From Cepaea nemoralis (lineage: Eukaryota > Mollusca > Gastropoda > Stylommatophora > Helicidae): DNA of 64,000 bases. The stretch spans positions 462,001 to 526,000 of the forward strand of contig JACEFZ010021421.1 in the NCBI GenBank assembly GCA_014155875.1, written 5' to 3'. Made by a program: the position numbers and the translations under genes. The notes beneath the pieces are model-generated. The model was given only the letters and a program-made list of their open reading frames with translations, searched no databases and had not been told where the DNA came from. Positions 1 through 11,500 of the stretch are shown here, piece after piece; position 1 is the stretch's first letter, and each line of letters opens with the position of its first letter.

Positions 1-937
1 AACACCAGCGAATAGCACAACGTTACACTCCGAGTATTCCAACATCATTACAGAACAAGTGTGTGAAAAACTATTCCTTACATCAGCTGTTCGTGTGTAC
101 TTCCGGAAAGTTAGAAAGTTAAACAAAAATCTAGCAGACTATGAACAAAACCTTAAAAATTAATGACGCTTGTAAAATATTTGTGAAACACGAATTTGAA
201 ATATACAAATTGTGTGTTAATATTTTTGAAACTACTGTAATCTGAGAATCATACCTTGATTAACTAATTCACATTAGCGACATTTTTTCGCTATTGTAAA
301 GAAGTATCAAGCTATGACGCTAAGAAATAAATTTATAATTGTAATTTATTAGGTTTAACATCTGTTTAAATTATTTCCCTTTCATTTAATAGGTGTCACC
401 AATTACACCAAAGGGCGGTAAATCGAAATAGATAGTAATGTGTAATGTATAAAAATAGCCACTGTGTTGCCAGATTGTCGACACGCCAAGCTTGCATCAG
501 CTGGGCATGGAGAAGATTGCCAAAGTTGTAGACCAACATGAGAGCTCCCTACCAAGTTTGGTTGGAACTCTACAGTTGAATTCGTCTCATATTAGGACGT
601 TTTACGGTCTAACCTGATGTCTAAGGACATATTATACGTTTTTTTTTGTTGGTTGCGAGGTAGTTGCATTGATTGCTGGTGCTACCGGTCTGACTGGGTC
701 AAAATTGCAACAGAGGTGAGCATCCATCAAGAGGATGATACTTGGGGAGTGTTGAAGTCTGAATACATCATGACTTAATATGTATAATTTATAATACTTA
801 TGTATTTCTATTGAACCTATGCCAGGGTATATGACAACCAATGGGAAGATTCTGACTTGGTTAAGAATAGCAACCCTGAATTTACAGAGAATACACATGA
901 AAGATAGAATCTTTCATGAATGACGCGCGGGGAGGGT
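1..937. other. No gene recognised; AT-rich flank of retroelement
   Basis: I see no recognisable gene. The first 460 bases are AT-rich with stops in all frames. A short open stretch of about 45 codons on the plus strand (about 478-618, ending TGA) follows a cag that could be a splice acceptor. I recognise no family in it. It may be a remnant of the neighbouring retroelement or an unrelated exon. Confidence 0.4.
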
Positions 938-1440
938 GTCATAATCCCCATTGATATGCCGCGACATCTTTACGCCCGCCAGGCGAACACCAGTTACCTA
1001 CTCACAGGTTTCGCTGATGACAGAGAGAGCGACCGTCAGAGTCAAGCCAGTACAAGCGTGACGCATGCAATTCTCGCTGCGCTCGAATCCACAGGGCAAG
1101 CACTGTGAGCGGGAAATGGGAGACACGGCTAGGGAAATCAGACGAGACGGACGTGTATGAAAGCGGCTCTTGTGTTTCTGTGCCTGAATGTCGATTGCTC
1201 GTAGCTCTTGTGAGAAGATAGAAAGACTGCATAGCTGTGGGTTTGAGTCTGTGAGTGCATTGATGTATTATGTATAGGTTGTGATATTCACCTTGTGATG
1301 GCCACATGCCGAATTAGATTGTGTTGCATGTGAAGTGTAAATAAAACCATCAAACTTCGTGTTACCGTGTGCCACGTTAAATCATTCTGTACTTGTGTAT
1401 GTCTCGCATATGTTAGGTCCAGCGAGCCAAATTCATTGGA
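938..1440 (+). mobile_element. Possible solo LTR or LTR fragment
   Basis: The segment starts with TGTCATAATCC, which is LTR-like. It has a polyadenylation-type AATAAA near 1341 and no protein homology. It adjoins the point (about 1456) where reverse-transcriptase homology of the minus-strand gypsy element stops abruptly. A plus-oriented solo LTR or insertion that truncated the older element would explain this. I could not find a clear terminal CA or target duplication, so both boundaries and identity are tentative. Confidence 0.25.
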
Positions 1441-1455
1441 TTGTAAGACCCTGAC

Positions 1456-1779
1456 AGTGATGGTGTGACCTAGAAATTCCAGAGTCTGGTAACCGATCAT
1501 GAACTTGGTTGGGCGAGCGGTAAGCCCTGCTTCCTTGAGCCTATTGAAAACTCTTTCCAAGGATTGTAAATGGTCATCCAAACTGTCAGTGGAAATCAGA
1601 ATATCATCCATGAATGAGATGATGGACGGATCCTTTAAAGGATCAAGTAAAGTCCTCATCATGCGAGTAAACACACTAGGTGCATTGCTGAGTCCAAAGG
1701 GCATGACCTTGAATTCATAATGTCCACTGGGGGTACTGAAGGCCAGTAGGGGTCGAACCTCTGGTTTGACCGGAATCTG
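1456..1779 (-). pseudogene. Reverse-transcriptase palm fragment
   Basis: After the stop at 1780 the same frame continues into the RT palm. MPFGLSNAPSVF lies near 1669-1704 and the catalytic YxDD-type box reads FMDD (near 1600). A thumb-like segment ends in EFLGH near 1465. Downstream of about 1456 the translation no longer resembles RT or RNase H, which marks the truncation point. Confidence 0.8.
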
Positions 1780-2706
1780 TTAATACCCGCGACTCAGATC
1801 CACCTTTGAGAAATACTTTGCCTTATGGAGCCTCGCGAATAACTGAGTTGGATTCGGCAATGGTTCCACCTGAAATTGTGTATGACTGTTCAGAAGACGG
1901 TAGTCTATACACAACCGGTGTTCCCCACTTGGTTTTCGTAACAAAACTACCCCCGCATTGTATGGGGATGTGGAAGGTGCAATCACGTCATCCTCCAACA
2001 GTTTCTGTATTTCCTCCTCCAGGGCCTTTTCTTTAGAGAATGGCACTGGGTAAACCTTTTGGCGAACAGGCTCTTGAGTGGTCAAAGTCATCTCGAACTC
2101 CACCAACCTCGTTCGTCCTTGTTTATCAGTCAGTATCTCCTTATGAGACTCGAGAACCTGGGTTATCTTTTCCCTCTCCTGGGAAGTCAGATCAGGGTTC
2201 ACCTGTACATCCTTGTAGGTTTCCTTGTGTACCAGGGGATATTCCCTTCCCTCGTTGGTTCCCACTTCTGTCTCCACTGCAACTGCCATTGCCATGAGGT
2301 GAACTGCTTTTTCTCCTGGTCTCTCTTCGTATTTCCGCAAGAGATTGATATGGAAAATCTTCGACTTTCCCCGGATCCGGATCTGATAGTTGGTTCTGGA
2401 TATCACCCTTTCCACTGGAAATGGTCCTTGCCAACCTATCTCCAGTTTGTTGTTTCCCCTTGGGAGTAGCAACAATACTTTGTCTCCCACCTCTAGAGAT
2501 CTGTCTTTCGATCTACGGTTGTAGTAAGCCGCATGTCTTTTTCTGGCCTTTTTCAAGTTTTGATTTGCCAGAGACCATCCCTTGTGAAGTTGTTCTTTCA
2601 GTTCCTCCACATATTTGTAAGAAGAGATCACTTCTTCTGACGTCCCCTCTTCAGTCCAACTCCTCAACATGGCTTCCAATTGTCCTTTGATTGGACGACC
2701 AAACAA
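1780..2706 (-). pseudogene. Integrase C-terminal domain and start of reverse transcriptase
   Basis: This open segment lies in the same frame as the upstream gag-integrase segment. Residues about 75-130 resemble the GPY/F-type integrase C-terminal module (GPFPVERV, then an INLLRKY motif). The second half is the RT fingers and start of the palm (PVPFSKEKALEEEIQKLL, a LRKPSG motif, then an IDYRLLN motif). It ends at the TAA at 1780, directly before the rest of the RT palm. Integrase and RT in one frame in this order is what identifies the Gmr1-type arrangement. Confidence 0.85.
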
Positions 2707-2799
2707 AACCGCAGCGGGTGGTAGTCCTGTTGAGCCATGAGGAACTTCCCGATAGGCAAAGAGGGCTGCTGGGATATATGCATCCCACCTATCAGGTTT

Positions 2800-5397
2800 T
2801 TACTGCGCTAGTTTCCTGAGCATTGTCATCAATGCGCCGTTGAAACGCTCTACTTGTCCATTGGCTTGAGGGTGGTAAGGGCTGGTATGGATATGGTTAG
2901 AGTGGAATACCCTAAATATCTCCTCCATAAGTTTTCCACAAAACTGGGACCCATTGTCCGTCAGTATTTGATCAGGAAAGCCCAATCTTGTAAAGGCCTT
3001 CATCAGTGCGTCCGCCACTCGTTTCGAGTCAATCTTGGTCAACGGTATGGCTTCACCCCATATTGTACAGCAATCCACCATGGTGAGTATGTACATGTTC
3101 CTCTTCCTAGTCCTAGGAAGTGGACCCACAATATCGATGGCTACCCTCTCGAAAGGAGAGTTCATGATGGGCATCTCACCCAAGACCACCGGCGCTGTCC
3201 AGTGTTTCGGTGCCACCCTCTGGCACTCAGGGCATGACTTCACATACCGACGCACATCACCTGTCATTCCTGGCCAATAGTAATGGCAGGAAATTCGCTG
3301 CATCGTGGCGGCAATACCCATATGCCCACTGAATGAGATGGTATGCCCCATATGAAGAATCTGGGAACGGTGGGCCTTTGGGACCACCAACTGACCATGT
3401 AGGTTGTCTCCCCTTCCGGCTCTCCTGTAGAGTATCCTATTCTTCATATAGTACTGCCCCCGTTTGGGTGGATCAGCACTTTTCTGCAGCTTTTTGTAGC
3501 AAGGACGTAGAGTAGCATCCTCACTCTGGGCAGTTCGCAGCTCCCCTGGCAGTGGGTTAGTCACATTTGCTTCTGCCTCATCCGTTCTCGTCTGAGAGCG
3601 AGTCTGTATTGCTCCCATATGGATTGGCTCCCTGGGCATTCCCAGAAAGACATACCGGCAACCGAGGATTACGGGGAAAATGGGATCAGTCAACACCGCG
3701 GCCTTGATGGTGCCGGTGACATATCTTGACCGAATCTCCACTCTGGCAATGGGCAATTTCATGGCTACAGCACTCTTCTGTGCCGGCTGTATCTCCATGG
3801 TTTCACCTGTGAATTGTTCTGGACGTACCAGATCCGCAGAAATCACGGCCTCCCCGTCCAGTCCTGTGTCGTATAAACACTCCACTTGACGACCGTTAAC
3901 TTCTACCAATGCCACTACAGGTGGTTTTTCCTGGTCTGGAGTCTCTGCTTTGGCCTCGACCTTAGGTTTTCCGGGGCACACGACGAATTGAGTGTCTCCT
4001 GACTTTCCCCTGCAGTCAATAGCATTGTGTGTATTCGACCTGCAGTGTTTGCACCATTTCCCTGTCCTAGATTTTCTTGTGCCGGACTTGAGTGAGCTCT
4101 CCTGGTGGTGAGCATCCTTGTCGACCTTGGCATTGTCAGTGTCCCCCTGCTTTGAAGTCACTTGACATGCCGCGAAGTGAGGGTTCTTAGCCTTCGATTT
4201 ACATTCCCTCGTATTGTGAGAGGGCGACTTACAAATCGAACACCACTTCTCCGACCATGGTCGTTTTTGTGTAGAGCTCGAAGTTTTCTTGCATTCCCCT
4301 TTCGTCTTCTCTGAACTCTCCTCTGAAGTTTTGACATATGGTTCCACCTTCTTAGTTCCTGTACTTTTTGCTTTCTTCAGGTTATGGTTTTCCTGACTTT
4401 TGGTGTTTGTAGAAATGTTTTCTGCTGCCTCCCCATGGACCTCGACGAACCGTTCTGCCAATTTCGTCACTATGTCGATTCGTTCCGCCCCTTGTTCTCC
4501 AAAGAATGTATTGAGTGGTTTCGACATTTGCTTCCGCATCTGGTCGACTACCATGAGCTCTTCCAGACTCTCATAGTCATGCGCAAACCCAGCCAAATCC
4601 ATCCACTTATGGAGATAGGCTTTCAGATGCAGACTATAGGCGGCGAACAACTCCCCCGGTTCTCGTTTTGCTCCTCGAAATTTTTTCCGGTAGGTATGTG
4701 ACGTAACTTCAAATCGTTTCAGCAAAGCCGTCTTCAACTCGTCATAATTGTTCTCATGTCCTGGTGGCAGGTGAGAATAAACCTCGTAACCGGTCCCGCG
4801 TAATCTCTGGGATAGCTTGAGATTCCATTTGTCACGCTCCAGACCCATAGCAACTGACATAGCCTCGAAGCGTTGAAGGTACTGGTCAATCTTCTCTTTG
4901 TCCTCCTCGTAGATCGCTAGAGGGAACTTCATAGCATGGTAGCTATGTCCACCTACTGGTGTTGAGCCAGGGAGAGAGGAACCTCCCACTGCTCCCTCAG
5001 TTTCCCCACTAGATTGCCTCTTGAGCTCGAGTTCCCGCATCCGGTACTCATGCTCCCTTTTCTGAGCCTCTTGCTCCGCTTCCCGTTGCTTAGCAGCTTG
5101 TTCAACCTCAAGTAACTTAGCAGCTTGCTCTGCTTCCAGTTTTTTAGCTTCTATTTCCAGCCTTCTCATGGCTTGCTCAGCCTCAAGTTGTCTAGCAGCT
5201 TGTTCTGCTTCCAATTTCTTAGCTGCTTGCTCTGCCTCCATCCTTCTCAATTCCAACTCGGCCTTCCGATCTTCCCTTTCTGCTTGACGATATTCTCTCT
5301 CCACCTCCTGTATGTAATATATTAGTGCAGAACCCGACAATCCCATTTCTTCCCCCTTTGCTCTAAGTTCTGCCCAGTTAATCTTAGGAGTGGCCAT
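2800..5397 (-). pseudogene. Gag, zinc knuckles, protease and integrase part of the gypsy element
   Basis: This 865-residue open segment starts at the ATG at 5395-5397. Residues about 30-130 form a Glu/Ala/Lys-rich coiled coil with repeated LEAEQAA-type units. A gag capsid-like region follows. Two C-x2-C-x4-H-x4-C zinc knuckles lie near residues 386 and 447. A retropepsin-type Asp-Thr-Gly lies near residue 508. The integrase has an HHCC zinc-binding region (about 682-722) and a DDE core with Asp near 752 (AIDIVGP), Asp near 812 (LTDNGSQ) and Glu near 847 (NGQVERFNG). The stop at 2800 falls just after the integrase core. The same frame continues beyond it, so the break is a point nonsense change. 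Confidence 0.85.
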
Positions 5398-5652
5398 TTT
5401 ACAGAGAGGTAACTCAAGCAGATAGAGTATAGATTATCTCTAAACCAATATATAGATAATGACCAAATACATATAATCTATATATATTATAACACACCAC
5501 ACAACACAACACAATCACTCAGTGACAAGAGTAGAATCAGGACCACAGACCTATGCAGACGTGTGAAGTGTGAACAGGTAAGATAAGTCCTAACACCTAT
5601 CCACATTCACTCTAGCTGGATTCTCACTAATAGGATATCTCCATCCTCTAAC

Positions 5653-5713
5653 TAAAGATCCCGTGTTAAAAGATCCCGTTGTCTAAAGATCCCGTTGTAC
5701 AAAAGATCCCGTT
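5653..5713 (-). repeat. Four short repeats next to the primer site
   Basis: Four copies of aaagatcccgt(t/g) begin at about 5654, 5668, 5685 and 5702, spaced 14-17 bases apart. On the minus strand each reads ACGGGATCTTT, matching the 3' end of a tRNA-Pro primer site. They sit between the primer site and the gag leader. Confidence 0.7.
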
Positions 5714-5714
5714 T

Positions 5715-5725
5715 ACGAGCCCCCA
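5715..5725 (-). promoter_or_regulatory. Primer binding site, tRNA-Pro type
   Basis: The minus strand reads TGGGGGCTCGT. These 11 bases are identical to the start of the tRNA-Pro primer site used by many LTR retroelements. The site lies about 320 bases upstream of the gag ATG and 5 bases inside the LTR terminal ACA. The 3' half of the usual site is diverged, but the bases CGGGATC recur just after it. Confidence 0.65.
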
Positions 5726-5730
5726 ATAAA

Positions 5731-7330
5731 TGTAGTGTATGTAAAGAATGAATGTCGCAGTAGTTCCTTGTTCTTCTTTACCACTTTAGTGTCATCCCTG
5801 GAGTGAGGGGAATCAACACCCACATTTGTTTTAATTCAATATCTCTATTCTGGAGATATCCAGCAGACTCCGTCCACACACTCCCTCAATCTGAAGACAC
5901 CTTCCTCTCACTCTTACTCACCCCTGGATCATGCCCCCTCTCATTGTTCCCCAACATAACATACTTGACAACTCTAGCCTCAACAAATAAAAACAAGAAA
6001 TTTATTAAAGCAAAGAGTATATGTAGGAGAAGTGTGTGTGTGTATAAGGTGTAGAATGTGTGACGTGTATTCTAAATCGTCTATAGACTCAGATCAGTGT
6101 TCAAGAGTAGTCATTCTCATCCCTGTGCTGAAGACACACCAGCACCATGTATCCCATACAAGTAGCCTCACCCAGGTGATGCTCCTCCGGTCACGTGAAG
6201 ACTTCCTCCGTTGTCTCTGGAACCACTAGGATGCTTGGACACCCCTGACAAACACTGTCTAATGAGAGTCTGATTCACACTAGGAACTTCCTCGGTTATT
6301 TAACGGATTGTTAATCAGGAAATTCTAATCCTATTGTCACTGTTATTGAAGAAATCTTAATGGATCTAGAGTCACTGGTTCTATAGATTCCTCATATTAA
6401 CACCACAATCTAACTGTTCTGGGTATCAATATAAATTATGCAATGTTCTGACTGTTCATTGATACATCTATCACTTGGTTAAACCTCAATCTCGTCAACA
6501 TGTCCTGCTCAGCAGAAGCCAGGTTCCCGCAAACCAACTTGGGTATAAGCCCTATGTAGCGGCCTCTCAGCAACCTCTGTCTTCAGATTCTGAGCGATCA
6601 TCTTCTAAATTTGTGTTAGTCCCACCGCTGAAAATCACCACACACATACGTGGACCTGGAAATTGAACCATATGTCTATTCCAGTTGTTACTCGAGAAAC
6701 TAGGCAATCCGATTGGATCTATGTCCGCGGATAACTATCACTACTAAGACAGTCTAGTCCCTCTCATATCAACACAACTCGGAATAATCCCCAATCCTAA
6801 CACTTCAGAGTGTTTTTCTCGACTCCCCCCACCTGTTTACCGCACTGGGTTTTATATGGGTGCTTGAGTGAGTCACCAGAAAGTCCAGACGCCAATCAGT
6901 CCAGAATCTGGCTTTGTCCTCCTGTTTCCAGACTAACCAGAGTCAATTAGCTGTCAAGTTTCCTTTTCATCTGGGGAGTTCTTTGTCTCATCCAACAAAT
7001 ATCCTGGCTGTTTGTGAGCCAGAGACCTTTCCCCCATTACAGAATCCTTCCGACCTCTAGCAGGCATTCTGTCTATCACTTGCAACGGCCAACTCCCGCT
7101 TCGTAGACAGATGTCGCCAGTACACGTCTCTCAAACAACAACCTGTCAACAAACTGTCGACCGTGTGTAGACAACTCGACGTGACTCACTTAGATCTCAT
7201 ACACAAATGTCGACCAGGTGCAGACAGTTATAACAACGTATTTTCCCCAGTTAGTTCCCCATCAAAGGGTCAATTGTGTTTGCAAACTAATGTCGGGCCT
7301 GGTTGTCATCGATCGACTGCCAAGTTTATT
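5731..7330 (-). mobile_element. 5' LTR of the gypsy element (right boundary approximate)
   Basis: On the minus strand the LTR ends in ACTACA immediately before the primer site (fwd TGTAGT at 5731). A TATAAA box at 6851-6856 on the minus strand and an AATAAA at about 5999-6004 on the minus strand are in the order expected for U3-R-U5. The U3 end is not seen because the partner LTR is absent, and the 33-bp minisatellite begins at 7343. At about 1.5 kb it is a long LTR. Confidence 0.55.
6851..6856 (-). promoter_or_regulatory. TATA box of the LTR promoter
   Basis: The forward bases tttata give TATAAA followed by ACCC on the minus strand, inside the proposed LTR and upstream of the gag frame. No expression evidence is available. 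Confidence 0.35.
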
Positions 7331-7342
7331 TAACTCGTGACA

Positions 7343-8375
7343 GATGGTAAGAGATTAATCGTGGCAGGAAACTATGATGGTAAGAGATTAATTGTGGCAG
7401 GAAGCGGTGATGGTAAGAGATTAATCGTGGCAGGAAACTATGATGGTAAGAGATTAATCGTGGCAGGAAGCTGTGATGGTAAGAGATTAATCGTGGCAGG
7501 AAGCTGTGATGGTAAGAGATTAATCGTGGCAGGAAACTATGATGGTAAGTGATTAATCGTGGCAGGAAACTGTGATGGTAAGAGATTAATCGTGGCAGGA
7601 AACTATGACGGTAAGAGATTAATCGTGGCAGGAAACTGTGATGGTAAGAGATTAATCGTGGCAGGAAACTATGATGGTAAGAGATTAATCGTGGCAGGAA
7701 GCTGTGATGGTAAGAGATTAATCGTGGCAGGAAGCTGTGATGGTAAGAGATTAATCGTGGCAGGAAGCTGTGATGGTAAGAGATTAATCGTGGCAGGAAA
7801 CTGTGATGGTAAGAGATTAATCGTGGCAGGAAGCTGTGATGGTAAGAGATTAATCGTGGCAGGAAACTGTGATGGTAAGAGATTAATCGTGGCAGGAAGC
7901 TGTGATGGTAAGAGATTAATCGTGGCAGGAAGCTGTGATGGTAAGAGATTAATTCGTGGCAGGAAACTATGATGGTAAGAGATTAATCGTGGCAGGAAAC
8001 TATGGTGGTAAGAGATTAATCGTGGCAGGAAACTGTGGTGGTAAGAGATTAATCGTGGCAGGAAACTGTGATGGTAAAAGATTAATCGTGGCAGGAAACT
8101 GTGATAGTAAGAGATTAATCATGGCAGGAAACTGTGATGGTAAGAGATTAATCGTGGCAGGAAGCTATGGTGGTAAGAGATTAATCGTGGCAGAAATAAG
8201 TGATGGTAAGAGATTAATCGTGGCAGGAATCCGTGATGGTAAGAGATTAATCGTGGCAGGAAACTGTGATGGTAAGAGATTAATCGTGTCAGGAAACTGT
8301 GGTGGTAAGAGATTAATCATGGCAGGAAACTGTGATGATAAGAGATTAATCGTGGCAGGAAACTATGATGCAAGC
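7343..8375 (+). repeat. 33-bp minisatellite, about 31 units
   Basis: The unit is gatggtaagagattaatc followed by gtggcaggaaactgt or close variants. It repeats about 31 times with one single-base insertion near 7951 and increasing divergence after 8100. Because 33 is a multiple of three, a frame reading DGKRLIVAGNY stays open, but nothing suggests it is translated. Each unit holds a G|GTAAGAG sequence that fits a splice donor, and a gtggcag that could act as an acceptor. Confidence 0.95.
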
Positions 8376-8539
8376 CAATACTCACAGCAGGAAACTATGA
8401 TAGCAAAGCCAGCACTCCCGCCAGGAAACCGTTATAGAACATTCAGTTCCATTGTTGTCATGGTTCTTAAATACTCCCTGTATCGCCATAACTGTTATCA
8501 ACATAAATTTAGTCAGAGGTAACACCTGGGCGGGAGCCG
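8376..8539. other. Spacer between minisatellites
   Basis: This is the degraded end of the 33-bp array (caggaaactatgatagcaaa) followed by unique sequence. No gene is seen. Confidence 0.5.
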
Positions 8540-11500
8540 CCATGACGTATATGTCACCCTGTCACCCCACTGTCCCCTGTTCTCTTCATGTCTTCCTGTC
8601 ACCCCACTGTCCCCTGTTCTCTTCCTGTCACCCTGTCACCCCAATGTCCCCTGTTCTCTTCATGTTACTCCACTGTCCCCTGTTCTCTTCATGTTACTCC
8701 ACTGTCCCCTGTTCTCTTCATGTTACTCCACTGTCCCCTGTTCTCTTCATGTTACTCCACTGTCCCCTGTTCTCTTCATGTTACTCCACTGTCCCCTGTT
8801 CTCTTCATGTTACTCCACTGTCCCCTGTTCTCTTCATGTTACTCCACTGTCCCCTGTTCTCTTCATGTTACTCCACTGTCCCCTGTTCTCTTCCTGTCAC
8901 CCTGTCACCCCACTGTCCCCTGTTCTCTTCATGTTACTCCACTGTCCCCTGTTCTCTTCATGTTACTCCACTGTCCCCTGTTCTCTTCATGTTACTCCAC
9001 TGTCCCCTGTTCTCTTCATGTTACTCCACTGTCCCCTGTTCTCTTCATGTTACTCCACTGTCCCCTGTTCTCTTCATGTTACTCCACTGTCCCCTGTTCT
9101 CTTCATGTTACTCCACTGTCCCCTGTTCTCTTCATGTTACTCCACTGTCACCTGTTCTCTTCATGTTACTCCACTGTCCCCTGTTCTCTTCATGTTACTC
9201 CACTGTCCCCTGTTCTCTTCATGTTACTCCACTGTCCCCTGTTCTCTTCGTGTCACTGTGTCACTCTACTGTCCCCTGTTCTCTTCATGTCACTGTGTCA
9301 CTCTACTGTCCCCTGTTCTCTTCATGTCATCCTGTCACCTCACTGTCCCCTGTTCTCTTCATGTCATCCTGTCACCTCACTGTCCCCTGTTCTCTTCATG
9401 TCACCCTGTCACCTCACTGTCCCCTGTTCTCTTCATGTCATCCTGTCACCTCACTGTCCCCTGTTCTCTTCATGTCACTGTGTCACTCTACTGTCCCCTG
9501 TTCTCTTCATGTCATCCTGTCACCTCACTGTCCCCTGTTCTCTTCATGTCATCCTGTCACCTCACTGTCCCCTGTTCTCTTCATGTCACCCTGTCACCCC
9601 ACTGTCCCCTGTTCTCTTCATGTCACTGTGTCACTCTACTGTCCCCTGTTCTCTTCATGTCACCCTGTCACCTCACTGTCCCCTGTTCTCTTCATGTCAC
9701 CCTGTCACCCCACTGTCCCCTGTTCTCTTCATGTCACCCTGTCACCTCACTGTCCCCTGTTCTCTTCATGTCACCCTGTCACCCCACTGTCCCCTGTTCT
9801 CTTCATGTTACTCCACTGTCCCCTGTTCTCTTCATGTCACTGTGTCACCTCACTGTCCCCTGTTCTCTTCATGTCACCCTGTCACCTCACTGTCCCCTGT
9901 TCTCTTCATGTCACCCTGTCACCCCACTGTCCCCTGTTCTCTTCATGTTACTCCACTGTCCCCTGTTCTCTTCATGTCACCCTGTCACCTCACTGTCCCC
10001 TGTTCTCTTCATGTCACCCTGTCACCCCACTGTCCCCTGTTCTCTTCATGTTACTCCACTGTCCCCTGTTCTCTTCATGTCACTGTGTCACTCTACTGTC
10101 CCCTGTTCTCTTCATGTCACTGTGTCACTCTACTGTCCCCTGTTCTCTTCATGTCATCCTGTCACCTCACTGTCCCCTGTTCTCTTCATGTCATCCTGTC
10201 ACCTCACTGTCCCCTGTTCTCTTCATGTCACCCTGTCACCTCACTGTCCCCTGTTCTCTTCATGTCATCCTGTCACCTCACTGTCCCCTGTTCTCTTCAT
10301 GTCACTGTGTCACTCTACTGTCCCCTGTTCTCTTCATGTCATCCTGTCACCTCACTGTCCCCTGTTCTCTTCATGTCATCCTGTCACCTCACTGTCCCCT
10401 GTTCTCTTCATGTCACCCTGTCACCCCACTGTCCCCTGTTCTCTTCATGTTACTCCACTGTCCCCTGTTCTCTTCATGTCACTGTGTCACTCTACTGTCC
10501 CCTGTTCTCTTCATGTCACCCTGTCACCTCACTGTCCCCTGTTCTCTTCATGTCACCCTGTCACCCCACTGTCCCCTGTTCTCTTCATGTCACCCTGTCA
10601 CCTCACTGTCCCCTGTTCTCTTCATGTCACCCTGTCACCCCACTGTCCCCTGTTCTCTTCATGTTACTCCACTGTCCCCTGTTCTCTTCATGTCACTGTG
10701 TCACCTCACTGTCCCCTGTTCTCTTCATGTCACCCTGTCACCTCACTGTCCCCTGTTCTCTTCATGTCACCCTGTCACCCCACTGTCCCCTGTTCTCTTC
10801 ATGTTACTCCACTGTCCCCTGTTCTCTTCATGTCACCCTGTCACCTCACTGTCCCCTGTTCTCTTCATGTCACCCTGTCACCCCACTGTCCCCTGTTCTC
10901 TTCATGTCACTGTGTCACTCTACTGTCCCCTGTTCTCTTCATGTCACCCTGTCACCTCACTGTCCCCTGTTCTCTTCATGTCACCCTGTCACCCCACTGT
11001 CCCCTGTTCTCTTCATGTCATCCTGTCACCTCACTGTCCCCTGTTCTCTTCATGTCACCCTGTCACCCCACTGTCCCCTGTTCTCTTCATGTCACTGTGT
11101 CACTCTACTGTCCCCTGTTCTCTTCATGTCACCCTGTCACCTCACTGTCCCCTGTTCTCTTCATGTCATCCTGTCACCTCACTGTCCCCTGTTCTCTTCA
11201 TGTCACCCTGTCACCCCACTGTCCCCTGTTCTCTTCATGTTACTCCACTGTCCCCTGTTCTCTTTATGTCACCCTGTCACTCCACTGTCCCCTGTTCTCT
11301 TCATGTCATCCTGTCACCTCACTGTCCCCTGTTCTCTTCATGTCACCCTGTCACCCCTCTGTCCCCTGTTCTCTTCATGTCACCCGGTCACTCCACTGTC
11401 CTCTGTTTTCTTCATTTCATCCTGTCACTCCACTGTCCCCTGTTCTCTTCATGTCATCCTGTCACCTCACTGTCCCCTGTTCTCTTCATGTCACCCGGTC

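Larger units (their letters stand above)
1456..5397 (-). pseudogene. Gmr1-like Ty3/gypsy gag-pol polyprotein, disrupted and 3'-truncated
   Basis: Read on the minus strand, one continuous frame encodes gag, two zinc knuckles, an aspartic protease, integrase and then reverse transcriptase. Placing integrase upstream of RT with gypsy-type domains is the hallmark of Gmr1-type Ty3/gypsy elements; ordinary gypsy elements have RT-RNase H-integrase. Two in-frame TAA stops interrupt the frame, at 2800-2802 inside the integrase and at 1780-1782 inside RT, with no frameshift between them. Homology ends just after the RT Phe-Leu-Gly-His motif near 1456, so RNase H and the 3' LTR are missing from this side. 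The copy is therefore non-autonomous. It would have acted by reverse transcription of its RNA and integration of the cDNA. Confidence 0.85.
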
